From Nocardioides campestrisoli (GTDB lineage: Bacteria > Actinomycetota > Actinomycetes > Propionibacteriales > Nocardioidaceae): a stretch of 64,000 bases of DNA. Location: assembly GCF_013624435.2 (NCBI RefSeq), contig NZ_CP061768.1, positions 3,500,001-3,564,000 of the forward strand, in the 5' to 3' direction. Below the pieces are notes generated by a model. That model saw only the letters and a program-made list of their open reading frames with translations. It searched no databases and was not told where the DNA came from. Shown piece by piece: positions 23,886-32,420 of this stretch. Numbering within the stretch: the stretch's first letter is position 1; every line of letters starts with the position of its first letter. A program made the position numbers and the translations under genes.

Positions 23886-24878
23886 GTGGACTCGCTGAAC
23901 TCCCTGCACGCGGTGCTCGAGCGTGTCGATGCACGGCTCCTCTCCCCCGCCTCCGACGTGCGCATCTGGGCCACCGGCTTCCCGCTGCTCGACGACACCC
24001 TGGGCGGCGGGCTGCGCGCCGGCGCTCTCAACCTGCTCGCGGGCTCCCAGGGCGAGGGCAAGACCACCTTCGCCCTGCAGATCGCCCGGCACAGCGCCCG
24101 GCGCGGACGGCCGGTGCTCTTCTTCTCCTACGAGCTCGAGGCCGAGGTGCTGCTGCAGAAGGTGATCGCCGCGGAGGCCGCCGAGCTCGGCGTCGCCGGG
24201 CCGATCTCGGTCTACCAGGTGCGCGCCGCGTTCGAGGACACCGACGGCGCCGACGGCGGCCTGCCGGAGCGCCTGAGCCGCTTCCCCGGCGGCCTGGACG
24301 CGCTGAGCACGGTCAGCGAGTACGCCCCCAAGCTGATGATCCACCGCTCGACCACCACCCACACCAACCTCGAGGTGATCTCCTCGACGGTCAAGGAGGT
24401 GATCGCCGAGCACGGCGAGTCCCCGTTGATCGTCGTCGACTACCTGCAGAAGGTCCGCCCGGTGGTGGAGATGGACGAGGAGCAGGCGATCACCCACGTC
24501 ACCGAACGGCTCAAGGACATCGCCATCGAGTTCGACTGCCCGGTCCTGGCCATCTCCGCCTCCGACCGCGCCGGGCTGGAGCCCGGCAGCCGGATGCGTG
24601 CACGGAACATGAAGGGGTCCACCGCCCTGGCCTACGAGGCCGACGTGGTGCTGATCCTGGCCAACAAGGCCGACATCGTCGCCCGCCACCACCTGATGTA
24701 CGCCGCCAACAACGGCGACCACTTCAAGGAGTGGTCGGTGCTCACGGTGGAGAAGAACCGCTCGGGACGCACCGGCGCCGAGATCGAGTTCAAGAAGCAC
24801 TTCGCGCACGGTCACTTCCTCGCCGACGGCGAGGTGGTCTCGGAGAAGCTCGTCGACGAGCGGGTCTTCACCGACTGA
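23886..24878 (+). CDS. DnaB-like/RecA-fold ATPase, stand-alone helicase C-terminal domain
   Basis: GTG at 23886 gives 330 residues. After about 45 residues comes a RecA-fold core like the C-terminal half of replicative helicase DnaB. It has Walker A GSQGEGKTTFALQIARHSAR, Walker B LIVVDYLQKVRP, then TERLKDIAIEFDCPVLAISA and a late ALAYEADVVLILANK with an Arg-rich motif (VEKNRSGRTGAEIEFKKHF). The N-terminal DnaB domain that binds primase is missing, so it is not the replicative helicase. It lies alone on the plus strand between rplA and rplJ, against the ribosomal operons. Function is unknown; a DNA or RNA motor is inferred. Confidence 0.75.
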   Translation: MDSLNSLHAVLERVDARLLSPASDVRIWATGFPLLDDTLGGGLRAGALNLLAGSQGEGKTTFALQIARHSARRGRPVLFFSYELEAEVLLQKVIAAEAAELGVAGPISVYQVRAAFEDTDGADGGLPERLSRFPGGLDALSTVSEYAPKLMIHRSTTTHTNLEVISSTVKEVIAEHGESPLIVVDYLQKVRPVVEMDEEQAITHVTERLKDIAIEFDCPVLAISASDRAGLEPGSRMRARNMKGSTALAYEADVVLILANKADIVARHHLMYAANNGDHFKEWSVLTVEKNRSGRTGAEIEFKKHFAHGHFLADGEVVSEKLVDERVFTD

Positions 24879-24917
24879 CCCGGGCCGCGGTCTGCACCCG
24901 CCCCCGGAAAGCAGCGA

Positions 24918-24947
24918 GGGCCGGCTCCCCCGGAGGGGAACCGGCCC
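24918..24947. terminator. Bidirectional terminator between the ATPase gene and rplA
   Basis: A 13-bp stem (gggccggctcccc against ggggaaccggccc, one mismatch) with a four-base loop lies between the two convergent genes and can serve both. Confidence 0.7.
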
Positions 24948-24970
24948 TGAAGCCTCAGAGGATCAGGCGG

Positions 24971-25690
24971 TCAGGCCTGCGCCTCGTCCTCGGACGCGAC
25001 GTTCTTGATGCGCGCCGGGTCGACCTGGATGCCGGGGCCCATGGTCGTGGAGACGGTGACCTTCTTGATGTAGCGGCCCTTGGAGCTGGCCGGCTTGAGC
25101 CGCAGCACCTCCTCGAGGGCGGCGGCGTAGTTCTCCGCGAGCGCGGTCTCGGAGAACGAGGCCTTGCCGATGATGAAGTGCAGGTTCGCGTGACGGTCCA
25201 CGCGGAACTCGATCTTGCCGCCCTTGATCTCGGTCACGGCCTTGGCCACGTCCGGGGTCACGGTGCCGGTCTTCGGGTTCGGCATGAGGCTGCGCGGGCC
25301 GAGCACGCGGCCCAGGCGGCCGACCTTGCCCATCATGTCCGGAGTCGCGACGACGGCGTCGAAGTCGAGCCAGCCGCCGTTCACCTTCTCGATCAGCTCG
25401 TCGCCACCGACGAAGTCGGCGCCGGCCTCACGGGCGGCCTCGGCCTTCTCCGCGTTCGCGAAGACCAGGACGCGGGCGGTCTTGCCGGTGCCGTGCGGCA
25501 GGTTGACGGTGCCGCGCACCATCTGGTCGGCCTTGCGCGGGTCGACGCCGAGGCGCATGACCACGTCGACGGTCTCGTCGAACTTCTTCTTGCTGTTGTC
25601 CTTCGCGATCTTGATCGCGGCGAGCGGGGCGTAGAGCTCGTTCTTGTCGAACTGCTCGGCCGCCGCACGGTAGCTCTTGCTGCGCTGCAT
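24971..25690 (-). CDS. rplA: 50S ribosomal protein L1
   Basis: The 239-residue protein is L1, which builds the mobile L1 stalk and in many bacteria represses its own operon by binding its mRNA. Motifs include [40 protein letters not shown] and a final [20 protein letters not shown] segment. It follows rplK by 85 bases and the bidirectional hairpin ends the unit. Confidence 0.98.
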   Translation of the reverse strand: MQRSKSYRAAAEQFDKNELYAPLAAIKIAKDNSKKKFDETVDVVMRLGVDPRKADQMVRGTVNLPHGTGKTARVLVFANAEKAEAAREAGADFVGGDELIEKVNGGWLDFDAVVATPDMMGKVGRLGRVLGPRSLMPNPKTGTVTPDVAKAVTEIKGGKIEFRVDRHANLHFIIGKASFSETALAENYAAALEEVLRLKPASSKGRYIKKVTVSTTMGPGIQVDPARIKNVASEDEAQA

Positions 25691-25775
25691 GTCTGGTTAC
25701 TCGATTCTTTCCAGTGTGGTCGGTGAGCCAGCGCGGCTCTGCCACGGGGTGTCGATCAGGTGGGCCGTGCGGTGA

Positions 25776-26204
25776 TCAGTCGGTGGTGACGCCCATGGAG
25801 CGGGCGGTCCCCTCGACGATCTTCATGGCGGCCTCGATGTCGTTGGCGTTGAGGTCCGGCAGCTTGGTCGCGGCGATCTCGCGGATCTGGTCCTTGGAGA
25901 GCTTGCCGACCTTCTCCTTGTGCGGGACACCCGAGCCCTTGGCGAGCCCAGCGGCCTTCTTGATCAGCTCGGCGGCCGGCGGGGTCTTGGTGACGAACGT
26001 GAACGACCGGTCCTCGTAGATGGTGATCTCGACGGGGATGACGTTTCCGCGCATGGACTCGGTCTGGGCGTTGTACGCCTTGCAGAACTCCATGATGTTG
26101 ACACCGTGGGGACCGAGCGCGGTACCCACCGGCGGAGCCGGGGTCGCGGCGCCGGCCTGGAGCTGCACCTTGACCAGGGCAGCGATCTTCTTCTTGGGGG
26201 GCAT
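25776..26204 (-). CDS. rplK: 50S ribosomal protein L11
   Basis: L11 binds the GTPase-associated region of 23S rRNA and is needed for RelA activation. The 142-residue sequence shows [40 protein letters not shown] and the C-terminal RNA-binding [20 protein letters not shown]. The Pro-rich hinge (thiopeptide site) is intact. It is the first gene of rplKA and follows nusG by 102 bases. Confidence 0.98.
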   Translation of the reverse strand: MPPKKKIAALVKVQLQAGAATPAPPVGTALGPHGVNIMEFCKAYNAQTESMRGNVIPVEITIYEDRSFTFVTKTPPAAELIKKAAGLAKGSGVPHKEKVGKLSKDQIREIAATKLPDLNANDIEAAMKIVEGTARSMGVTTD

Positions 26205-26306
26205 CTAGGTGCTTCCTTCGATTCGTACGTCGTGGTCTTGTCGAGCCGGGCACGATCCCGGCTCTGCCACCTGGGTGTTGCTGGTGCTGCTGCGCTGCGC
26301 CTGGGC

Positions 26307-27107
26307 TCAGACCCGCTGGATCTGGCTGAAGCTCAGCTCGACCGGGGTCTCCCGGCCGAAGATCTCGACGAGGGCCTTGACCCTCTGCGACTCGGCGTTG
26401 ATCTCGGTGATCGTCGCGTGCAGCGTGGCGAACGGACCGTCGACCACCATGACCGAGTCGTCGACGTCGAAGTCGGCCACCTCGACCGGCTTCTTCGCGG
26501 TCGTCGGCGCACCGGTGCCCTTGCCGTCGGCGGCGGCCTCGGCCTCTGCCTCCGCGACTGCGATGGCGCTGGGGGCGAGCATCGACTCGACCTCGCTCAT
26601 CGACAGCGGGACCGGGTTGTGGCTGTGGCCCACGAAGCCGGTGACCGAGGGGGTGTGGCGCACGGCCGACCAGGACTCGTCGGTCAGGTCCATCCGCACG
26701 AGCACGTAGCCGGGCAGGACGGTGCGGGTGACCATCTTGCGCTGGCCGTTCTTGATCTCGGCGACCTCCTCGGTCGGCACGACGATCTCGTGGATGTACT
26801 CACCCATGTCGAGGGCCTGGATGCGGTTCTCCAGGTTGGCCTTCACCCGCTTCTCCATGCCGGAGTAGGTGTGCACGACGAACCAGTCACCCGGCTTGGC
26901 CCACAGCTCGCGGCGGAACCGCTCCAGCGGGTCGTCCTCGTCCGGCTCGTCCGCGGACTCCGCCTCGTCGGACTCTGCTTCGTCGGAGGTCTCCGCGAGG
27001 GTGTCCTCCGGGGTCTCGTCGCCGGCCTGCGCCGCGGTCTCGTCGACCGTCTCGACCTCGGCCGTCTCGGCCTGGTCGTTCTCGATCGAGTCGTTCTGCT
27101 CAGACAC
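26307..27107 (-). CDS. nusG: Transcription termination/antitermination factor NusG
   Basis: NusG binds RNA polymerase and links it to Rho or to ribosomes. GTG at 27107 has GGAG seven bases upstream and gives 266 residues; another GTG at 27122 would add five. The first 80 residues form a long acidic tail ([20 protein letters not shown]) usual in actinobacteria. Then come the NGN domain ([40 protein letters not shown]) and a KOW domain ([20 protein letters not shown]). An Ala/Glu-rich linker ([20 protein letters not shown]) separates NGN and KOW. It follows secE. Confidence 0.97.
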   Translation of the reverse strand: MSEQNDSIENDQAETAEVETVDETAAQAGDETPEDTLAETSDEAESDEAESADEPDEDDPLERFRRELWAKPGDWFVVHTYSGMEKRVKANLENRIQALDMGEYIHEIVVPTEEVAEIKNGQRKMVTRTVLPGYVLVRMDLTDESWSAVRHTPSVTGFVGHSHNPVPLSMSEVESMLAPSAIAVAEAEAEAAADGKGTGAPTTAKKPVEVADFDVDDSVMVVDGPFATLHATITEINAESQRVKALVEIFGRETPVELSFSQIQRV

Positions 27108-27176
27108 GTGCTGCTCCGTCACTGTGGAAATCGCTGTCGTATAGCTGTTCGGTCCTGCCCCACGCAGGGGCGTGGA

Positions 27177-27446
27177 TCACAGCTCTCCGCCGCCGGTGAA
27201 GATCTCGAAGACCAGCTTGCCGAACGCGAGGTCCAGCCCGGCGATCAGGGTCATCATCACCAGCACGAACACCATCACCACGATGAAGTAGGTGATCAGC
27301 TGCTGCTGGGTCGGCCACACGACCTTGCGGAGCTCTGCCACCACCTGGCGGAGGAAGGTCACCGGGTCGGTCCGGGTGCTCGCACCGGAGACCTTGTCGG
27401 GGCCCTTGCCACCGCGTGGCTCGTGAGCCGCCTTGGTGTCGGACAC
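27177..27446 (-). CDS. secE: Preprotein translocase subunit SecE
   Basis: SecE clamps SecY in the Sec translocon. The 89-residue form has a basic cytoplasmic start (AHEPRGGKGPDKVSGASTRT), the amphipathic stretch VTFLRQVVAELRKVVWPTQQ with the conserved Trp-Pro, and one membrane helix (ITYFIVVMVFVLVMMTLIAG). A single helix is normal for most bacteria. tRNA-Trp lies just upstream and nusG downstream, the standard arrangement. Confidence 0.97.
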   Translation of the reverse strand: MSDTKAAHEPRGGKGPDKVSGASTRTDPVTFLRQVVAELRKVVWPTQQQLITYFIVVMVFVLVMMTLIAGLDLAFGKLVFEIFTGGGEL

Positions 27447-27502
27447 GTGAGGCCTCCATGTGGGAAGTTGACTGAGTTCTGCTGCAGACGTGGTGCGCCT
27501 TG

Positions 27503-27575
27503 CAGGGCACGAGGGACTTGAACCCCCAACCTTCGGTTTTGGAGACCGATGCTCTGCCAGTTGAGCTAGTGCCCT
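27503..27575 (-). tRNA. tRNA-Trp (CCA anticodon)
   Basis: The minus strand folds as a 73-base cloverleaf. The acceptor AGGGCAC pairs with GTGCCCT, the anticodon arm is TCGGT-CTCCAAA-ACCGA with anticodon CCA, and the T loop is TTCAAGT. The CCA tail is not encoded. Its place just before secE is conserved. Confidence 0.95.
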
Positions 27576-27681
27576 CCGGATCGTTCTCCACCTCGACTTG
27601 CCCGGGGAGGGCAGGCCTCAGCACCTGGAGAAACCACCAGTCCAGGAGTGTACGGGGCCGCGGCACCGTCGTCCAAACGCC

Positions 27682-27687
27682 TACGAT
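27682..27687 (+). promoter_or_regulatory. -10 element for a leaderless aspartate aminotransferase mRNA
   Basis: TACGAT is followed by six bases (ggggcc) and then ATG at 27694, so the start site should coincide with the start codon. No ribosome-binding site is visible. Confidence 0.55.
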
Positions 27688-27693
27688 GGGGCC

Positions 27694-28929
27694 ATGAGCG
27701 ACTCCCCCACCTCGAGCCCGTCCACCGGCAGCCCCCGCGACCGTCGAGTCTCCGCCAGGATCGGCGCGATCGCCGAGTCCGCGACGCTCAAGGTCGATGC
27801 GAAGGCCAAGGCGCTCAAGGCCGAGGGCCGCCCGGTGATCGGCTTCGGCGCGGGCGAGCCGGACTTCCCCACGCCCGACTACGTGGTCGAGGCCGCGGTC
27901 GAGGCCTGCCGCGACCCGAAGAACCACCGCTACACCCCGGCCGGCGGGCTGCCCGAGCTGAAGAAGGCGATCGTCGAGAAGACCCGTCGCGACAGCGGCT
28001 ACGAGGTCACCCCCGCCCAGGTGCTGGTCACCAACGGCGGCAAGCAGGCGATCTACGAGGCCTTCGCGGCGATGCTGGACCCGGGCGACGAGGTGATCGT
28101 GCCGGCCCCGTACTGGACCACCTACCCGGAGGCGATCGCCCTGGCCGGCGGCGTGCCGGTCGAGGTGCTGGCCGACGAGACCCAGGACTACAAGGTCACC
28201 GTCGAGCAGCTGGAGGCCGCCCGCACCGAGCGCACCAAGGTGCTGCTCTTCGTCTCGCCGTCCAACCCGACCGGCGCGGTCTACACCGCCGACGAGATCC
28301 GGGCCATCGGCCAGTGGGTCGAGGACCACGACCTGTGGGTGCTGACCGACGAGATCTACGAGCACCTGGTCTACGACGGCGTGGAGACCGGCTCAATGCC
28401 GGTGCTGTGCCCGTTCCTGGCCGACCACTGCGTGGTCGTCAACGGCGTGGCCAAGACCTACGCCATGACCGGCTGGCGGGTCGGCTGGATCATCGGTCCC
28501 GAGGACCTGGTCAAGGCGGCCGGCAACCTGCAGTCCCACGCCACCTCCAACGTCGCCAACGTCTCCCAGCGCGCGGCCCTGGCCGCGGTCGAGGGCGACC
28601 TGGCCGCCGTGGACGCGATGAAGGTCGCCTTCGACCGCCGGCGTCGCAAGATCGTGGAGATGCTCAACGAGGTCGAGGGCATCTACTGCCCCACCCCGCA
28701 GGGCGCCTTCTACGCCTACCCCTCGGTCAAGGGCCTGCTGGGCCGCGAGCACGGGGGGCGGCAGATCGACACCTCGGCCGAGCTCGCGGAGTACATCCTC
28801 GACCAGGCGGAGGTGGCGGTGGTGCCCGGCGAGGCCTTCGGCTCCCCCGGCTACCTGCGCCTGTCCTACGCCCTGGGCGACGACGACCTGGTGGAGGGCA
28901 TCAGCCGGATCCAGAAGCTCTTCTCCTGA
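27694..28929 (+). CDS. aspC: Aspartate aminotransferase (class I PLP enzyme)
   Basis: ATG at 27694 gives 411 residues. The fold-type I aminotransferase signature includes [66 protein letters not shown] and the PLP-binding Lys in [19 protein letters not shown]. An Arg that binds the substrate carboxylate is in [15 protein letters not shown]. This is the 1-gamma-type AspAT that exchanges amino groups between aspartate and 2-oxoglutarate. Some relatives also use prephenate, and I cannot exclude that. The gene is followed after five bases by adenosine deaminase, suggesting one transcript. Confidence 0.92.
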   Translation: MSDSPTSSPSTGSPRDRRVSARIGAIAESATLKVDAKAKALKAEGRPVIGFGAGEPDFPTPDYVVEAAVEACRDPKNHRYTPAGGLPELKKAIVEKTRRDSGYEVTPAQVLVTNGGKQAIYEAFAAMLDPGDEVIVPAPYWTTYPEAIALAGGVPVEVLADETQDYKVTVEQLEAARTERTKVLLFVSPSNPTGAVYTADEIRAIGQWVEDHDLWVLTDEIYEHLVYDGVETGSMPVLCPFLADHCVVVNGVAKTYAMTGWRVGWIIGPEDLVKAAGNLQSHATSNVANVSQRAALAAVEGDLAAVDAMKVAFDRRRRKIVEMLNEVEGIYCPTPQGAFYAYPSVKGLLGREHGGRQIDTSAELAEYILDQAEVAVVPGEAFGSPGYLRLSYALGDDDLVEGISRIQKLFS

Positions 28930-28934
28930 GCTCC

Positions 28935-29963
28935 GTGACCGACGCCGCCGGCCCCAGGCGCGACCTCCTGGCCCTGCCGAAGGCGCACCTGCACCTGCAC
29001 TTCACCGGGTCGATGCGCCACGGCACGCTGCTCGAGCTCGCCGAGCGCGACGGCATCGTGCTGCCCGACTCGTTGGTCACCGAGTGGCCGCCGCAGCTCT
29101 CGGCGGCCGACGAGAAGGGCTGGTTCCGCTTCCAGCGCCTCTACGACGTGGCCCGCTCGGTGCTGCGTACCGAGTCCGACGTCCGCCGGCTGGTGAGGGA
29201 GGCGGCCGAGGACGACGTGCGCGACGGCGGCCGGTGGCTGGAGATCCAGGTCGACCCGAGCGGCTACGCGGCTCGGTTCGGCGGGGTCACCGCGTTCACC
29301 GACCTGGTGCTGGACGCGGTCGCAGAGGCCTCCCGCGCCACCGGCATCGGGATGGCGGTGGTGATCGCGGCCAACCGCACCCGGCACCCGCTGGACGCCC
29401 GCACCCTGGCTCGGCTGGCCGCGCAGTACGCCGGGCGCGGGGTGGTCGGCTTCGGCCTCTCCAACGACGAGCGACGGGGCCGGACGTCGGAGTTCGCCCA
29501 CGCCTTCTCCATCGCCGAGCGGGCGGGACTGCTGCTCACCCCGCACGGCGGGGAGCTGCGCGGCCCCGAGCACGTGCGGGTCTGCCTGGACGAGCTGCAC
29601 GCCGACCGCCTGGGCCACGGGGTGCGCGCCGCGGAGGACCCGCAGCTCCTGGACCGGATCGTCGCCCAGGGCACGGCGCTGGAGGTCTGCCCGGTCTCCA
29701 ACGTGGCCCTCGGGGTCTACTCCGACCTCACCTCGGTGCCGCTGCCCGAGCTGATGGCGGCCGGGGCGACGGTCGCCCTCGGCGCCGACGACCCGCTGCT
29801 GTTCGGCTCCCAGCTGGCCGGCCAGTACGCCACCATGCGAGCCGCGCACGAGCTCACCGACGCCCAGCTCGCCGAGCTGGCCCGGATGTCGGTGCGGGCC
29901 TCCGCGGCGCCGGACGACCTCAAGAGCCGGGTGCTGGCCGAGATCGACGACTGGCTGGCCTAG
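28935..29963 (+). CDS. add: Adenosine deaminase family protein
   Basis: GTG at 28935 gives 342 residues. The metal ligands appear in PKAHLHLHFTGSM (His20, His22), in LLLTPHGGEL and as the final Asp pair in ALGADDPLLF. The catalytic Glu/His are in TPHGGE and DRLGHGVRA. The enzyme hydrolyses adenosine to inosine. The usual Asp or Glu two residues after the second His (HLDG) is Thr24, as in an actinobacterial subgroup, so substrate range may differ. It is coupled to aspC, with five bases between them. Its TAG stop shares CTAG with the convergent murB stop. Confidence 0.82.
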   Translation: MTDAAGPRRDLLALPKAHLHLHFTGSMRHGTLLELAERDGIVLPDSLVTEWPPQLSAADEKGWFRFQRLYDVARSVLRTESDVRRLVREAAEDDVRDGGRWLEIQVDPSGYAARFGGVTAFTDLVLDAVAEASRATGIGMAVVIAANRTRHPLDARTLARLAAQYAGRGVVGFGLSNDERRGRTSEFAHAFSIAERAGLLLTPHGGELRGPEHVRVCLDELHADRLGHGVRAAEDPQLLDRIVAQGTALEVCPVSNVALGVYSDLTSVPLPELMAAGATVALGADDPLLFGSQLAGQYATMRAAHELTDAQLAELARMSVRASAAPDDLKSRVLAEIDDWLA

Positions 29964-31003
29964 AGCGAGACGCCGACCAGCACCGGCTCGTTGACCAGCC
30001 GGACGCCGTAGGCCTGCTCCACCCGGTCGCGCACCGCGCGGGCCAGGGCGAGCAGGTCGGCGGTGGTGCCGCCGCCGCGGTTGGTCAGGGCCAGCGTGTG
30101 CTTGGTCGACAGGCTCACCGGCGCGCCCAGGCTGTACCCGCGGGAGAGCCCGGCGTGCTCGATCAGCCAGGCCGCGCTGGTCTTGACCCGGCCGTCCGGC
30201 TGGGCGTAGCGGGGCGCGTCCGCGGGCAGCGCGGCGGCCTGCTCGGCGCTGAGCCGCGGGTTGGTGAAGAACGAGCCGGCGCTCCAGGTGTCGTGGTCGG
30301 CCTCGTCGAGCACCATCCCCTTGCCGGCGCGCAGGGCCAGCACCGCGTCCCGGACGTCGCCCAGCGGCGCGCGCTGCCCCACCTCGACGCCGAGGCGCCG
30401 CGCCAGCTCGGCGTACCCGACGGGGGCCGAGAGCGAGCCCAGGCGCAGCTGGAAGGTGACCTCGAGGACCAGGTAGCGGTCCGGGTCGGCCTTGAACCGG
30501 CTGTGCCGGTAGCCGAAGCCGCAGTCGGCGGCGGCGAAGGTGCGCTGGGTGCGCTCGACCCGGTCCCAGGTGCGCACCGAGGCGATCGTCTGGGCCACCT
30601 CCTGGCCGTAGGCGCCGACGTTCTGGACGGGGGTGGCCCCCACCGAGCCCGGGATGCCGGAGAGCGCCTCCACGCCGACCCAGCCGGACGCCACGGCGCG
30701 GGCCACGAGGTCGTCCCACGACTCCCCGGCCGCGACCTTGACCAGCACGCCGCCGCAGGCCGCTGCGTCCGGGCCCTCGACGTCCGGGACGACGCCCCGG
30801 GTGGCGACCTTGACCACCCGGCCGGCGAAGCCCTCGTCGGCGACGACCAGGTTGGAGCCGCCGGCCACCAGCAGCACCGGAGTGCCCGCGGCGTCGGCCT
30901 CGGCGACCGCCGCGACCAGCTCGGCCTCGGTGGTGGCCTCGACCAGCTCGGCGGCCGGGCCGCCGAGGCGCAGCGTCGTGAGGTCGCTGAGCAGCTCAGG
31001 CAC
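29960..31003 (-). CDS. murB: UDP-N-acetylenolpyruvoylglucosamine reductase
   Basis: MurB makes UDP-MurNAc for peptidoglycan with FAD and NADPH. The 347-residue protein has the FAD site VLLVAGGSNLVVADEGFAGR, then ALSGIPGSVGATPVQNVGAY, FGYRHSRFK, the catalytic Ser in DTWSAGSFFTNPRLS and a final RLVNEPVLVG with the general-acid Glu. It is in the same operon as hadA and hadB, with an eight-base overlap with hadB. The pairing of murB with had genes recurs in actinobacteria. Confidence 0.95.
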   Translation of the reverse strand: MPELLSDLTTLRLGGPAAELVEATTEAELVAAVAEADAAGTPVLLVAGGSNLVVADEGFAGRVVKVATRGVVPDVEGPDAAACGGVLVKVAAGESWDDLVARAVASGWVGVEALSGIPGSVGATPVQNVGAYGQEVAQTIASVRTWDRVERTQRTFAAADCGFGYRHSRFKADPDRYLVLEVTFQLRLGSLSAPVGYAELARRLGVEVGQRAPLGDVRDAVLALRAGKGMVLDEADHDTWSAGSFFTNPRLSAEQAAALPADAPRYAQPDGRVKTSAAWLIEHAGLSRGYSLGAPVSLSTKHTLALTNRGGGTTADLLALARAVRDRVEQAYGVRLVNEPVLVGVSL

Positions 31004-31430
31004 CCGTGCTCACCCGCACCACCGCACGCGGCATCCCGAGCACCTTCGTGCCCCCGCAGGTGACCTCGAGGGCCAAGGTGACCAGGGTGTCCCCCGCGTC
31101 GTCGACCGCGACCTCCTTGACCGTGCCCTGGACGCGCACGCGGGCCGGCTCGTCGGCGGGCACCACGACCGGGGAGGTGAACTTGCCGCCCAGCCGGCGT
31201 ACCTCGGCGCCGCCGGTCCACTCCTCGACCGCGCGGGCGACCAGCGCCATCGTGTACATCCCGTGCGCGATCACGCCGGGCAGGCCCACGGAGCGGGCGA
31301 CCTGCTCGTCCTGGTGGATCGGGTTGCCGTCGCCGCTGGCGGCCGCGTAGCGGACCAGGTCGGCCCGGGTCACCTCGAACTCGCGGGGCTCGAGCACCTG
31401 GCCCTCGGCCAGTGCGGTGGTCGCGGTCAC
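30996..31430 (-). CDS. MaoC-family (R)-hydratase/dehydratase subunit (HadB-like)
   Basis: The 144-residue hot-dog-fold protein has the hydratase-2 motif YAAASGDGNPIHQDEQVARS followed by GLPGVIAHGMYTM, with the catalytic Asp and His. In mycobacteria the HadAB pair dehydrates 3-hydroxyacyl-ACP in type II fatty-acid elongation. Here the partner hadA precedes it, with a four-base overlap, and murB follows. Whether this organism uses it for fatty-acid elongation is inferred from synteny. Confidence 0.85.
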   Translation of the reverse strand: MTATTALAEGQVLEPREFEVTRADLVRYAAASGDGNPIHQDEQVARSVGLPGVIAHGMYTMALVARAVEEWTGGAEVRRLGGKFTSPVVVPADEPARVRVQGTVKEVAVDDAGDTLVTLALEVTCGGTKVLGMPRAVVRVSTGA

Positions 31431-31834
31431 GCCTGCTCCTCCTCGCCGCGGTGCACCAGCGTGGCGGAGGCGGTGCAGACCAGCTCTCCGGCCTCGTCGG
31501 TCAACGTGCTCGTGGTGCCGATGATGTCGTTGCCGCCGATCCGGCGCAGGCTGCTCACGGTCAGCGTGGCGGTCAGGGTGTCCCCGACCAGCACCGGGCG
31601 CCGGTAGTCGAAGCGCTGCTCGCCGTGCACGATCCGGTGCAGGTCCAGGCCCTCAGCGTCCAGGAAGGCCTGCATCGCCTCGAAGGCCAGCACGATCGGG
31701 AAGGTGGCCGGCGCAGGTCCCCCGTCGTGCCGGCCGCCGGTGGCGGCGGCGAAGTCGGCGACCGCCTCGGCCGTCACGGCGTACGGCGGGGTCGGGGGCA
31801 GGCTGCGTCCAACCAGGGAGTCGTCGAGGGGCAT
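31427..31834 (-). CDS. FAS1-like (MaoC N-terminal type) dehydratase subunit (HadA-like)
   Basis: ATG at 31834 gives 135 residues. The hot-dog fold shows SLVGRSLPPTPPYAVTAEAV, FPIVLAFEAMQAFLDAEGLD and HGEQRFDYRRPVLVGDTLTA. It lacks the catalytic Asp/His motif and is the structural/substrate-binding partner of the following hadB product. A TATTTT hexamer six bases before the ATG implies a leaderless transcript for the hadA-hadB-murB unit. Confidence 0.85.
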   Translation of the reverse strand: MPLDDSLVGRSLPPTPPYAVTAEAVADFAAATGGRHDGGPAPATFPIVLAFEAMQAFLDAEGLDLHRIVHGEQRFDYRRPVLVGDTLTATLTVSSLRRIGGNDIIGTTSTLTDEAGELVCTASATLVHRGEEEQA

Positions 31835-31840
31835 GGGGCC

Positions 31841-31846
31841 AAAATA
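31841..31846 (-). promoter_or_regulatory. -10 element for leaderless hadA-hadB-murB mRNA
   Basis: On the minus strand TATTTT is followed by six bases (GGCCCC) and ATG 31834. The same ATTTT is the T-run of the rpmG terminator just upstream. Confidence 0.55.
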
Positions 31847-31879
31847 GCGAGCGACCCGCCCGGTCAGACCGGGCGGGTC
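31841..31879 (-). terminator. rpmG rho-independent terminator
   Basis: A perfect 12-bp stem (gacccgcccggt against accgggcgggtc, loop three bases, 31853-31879) lies 39 bases past the rpmG stop. It is followed on the minus strand by GCTCGCTATTTT. Confidence 0.75.
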
Positions 31880-31917
31880 GGGAACGCTGTGTCCGAGAAG
31901 ACTCGGAGCGTGAGAAG

Positions 31918-32088
31918 TCAGCGGGTCTCGCGGTGCGCGCTGTGCGTGCGGCAGCGCGGGCAGAACTTCTTCATCTCGAGCCGGTCGGGGTCGTTGCGAC
32001 GGTTCTTCTTGGTGATGTAGTTGCGCTCCTTGCAGTCCACGCACGCAAGCGTGATCTTGGGGCGAACGTCAGAGCTCTTGCTGGCCAC
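31918..32088 (-). CDS. rpmG: 50S ribosomal protein L33
   Basis: GTG at 32088 encodes 56 residues ([20 protein letters not shown], then [20 protein letters not shown] and [15 protein letters not shown]). The two CxxC pairs (CVDC, CPRC) mark the zinc-binding form of L33. Many actinobacteria also carry a zinc-free copy elsewhere. tRNA-Met and tRNA-Thr precede it and the hadA operon follows its terminator. Confidence 0.95.
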   Translation of the reverse strand: MASKSSDVRPKITLACVDCKERNYITKKNRRNDPDRLEMKKFCPRCRTHSAHRETR

Positions 32089-32180
32089 GGGAAGTCCTTC
32101 GTCGAATGCTTGGTGTGCTGCGTGGTGTGCTGCGGTGCCGGCTGGTCCGGCGTGGTGCTCGTCCAGGTGTTTCGATCTCG

Positions 32181-32254
32181 TAGCGAGGGCGGGACTCGAA
32201 CCCGCGACACCACGATTATGAGTCGTGTGCTCTAACCACCTGAGCTACCCCGCC
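32181..32254 (-). tRNA. tRNA-Met (CAT anticodon)
   Basis: The 74-base cloverleaf has acceptor GGCGGGG paired with CCTCGCT (two G-T pairs), anticodon arm CACGA-CTCATAA-TCGTG and T loop TTCGAGT. CAT is also used by tRNA-Ile2, but the location before rpmG and the D arm suggest elongator Met. Confidence 0.85.
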
Positions 32255-32298
32255 ACCGGACAGGGCGCCGTACTCACCAGAGTACGGGCCCGACCCAG

Positions 32299-32371
32299 AG
32301 CCCCTTTACGGAATCGAACCGTAGACCTTCTCCTTACCATGGAGACGCTCTGCCGACTGAGCTAAAGGGGC
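32299..32371 (-). tRNA. tRNA-Thr (GGT anticodon)
   Basis: The 73-base cloverleaf has acceptor GCCCCTT paired with AAGGGGC, anticodon arm TCTCC-ATGGTAA-GGAGA with GGT, and T arm TACGG-TTCGATT-CCGTA. It lies 44 bases ahead of tRNA-Met, probably in one transcript. Confidence 0.95.
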
Positions 32372-32382
32372 AACGACGGAAG

Positions 32383-32411
32383 AGAATACACAGCCCTGGG
32401 CCGAGGGTGAA
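32383..32411 (-). promoter_or_regulatory. Promoter for the tRNA-Thr/tRNA-Met/rpmG unit
   Basis: On the minus strand TTCACC (32411-32406) and TATTCT (32388-32383) are 17 bases apart and end 11 bases before the tRNA-Thr 5' end. Confidence 0.5.
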
Positions 32412-32420
32412 ATCGACCCC

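Noticed and set aside
32181..32254. tRNA-Ile2 (lysidine-type CAT) instead of tRNA-Met
   Set aside because: Sequence alone cannot settle it, but the place before rpmG and the elongator-Met-like D arm favour Met.
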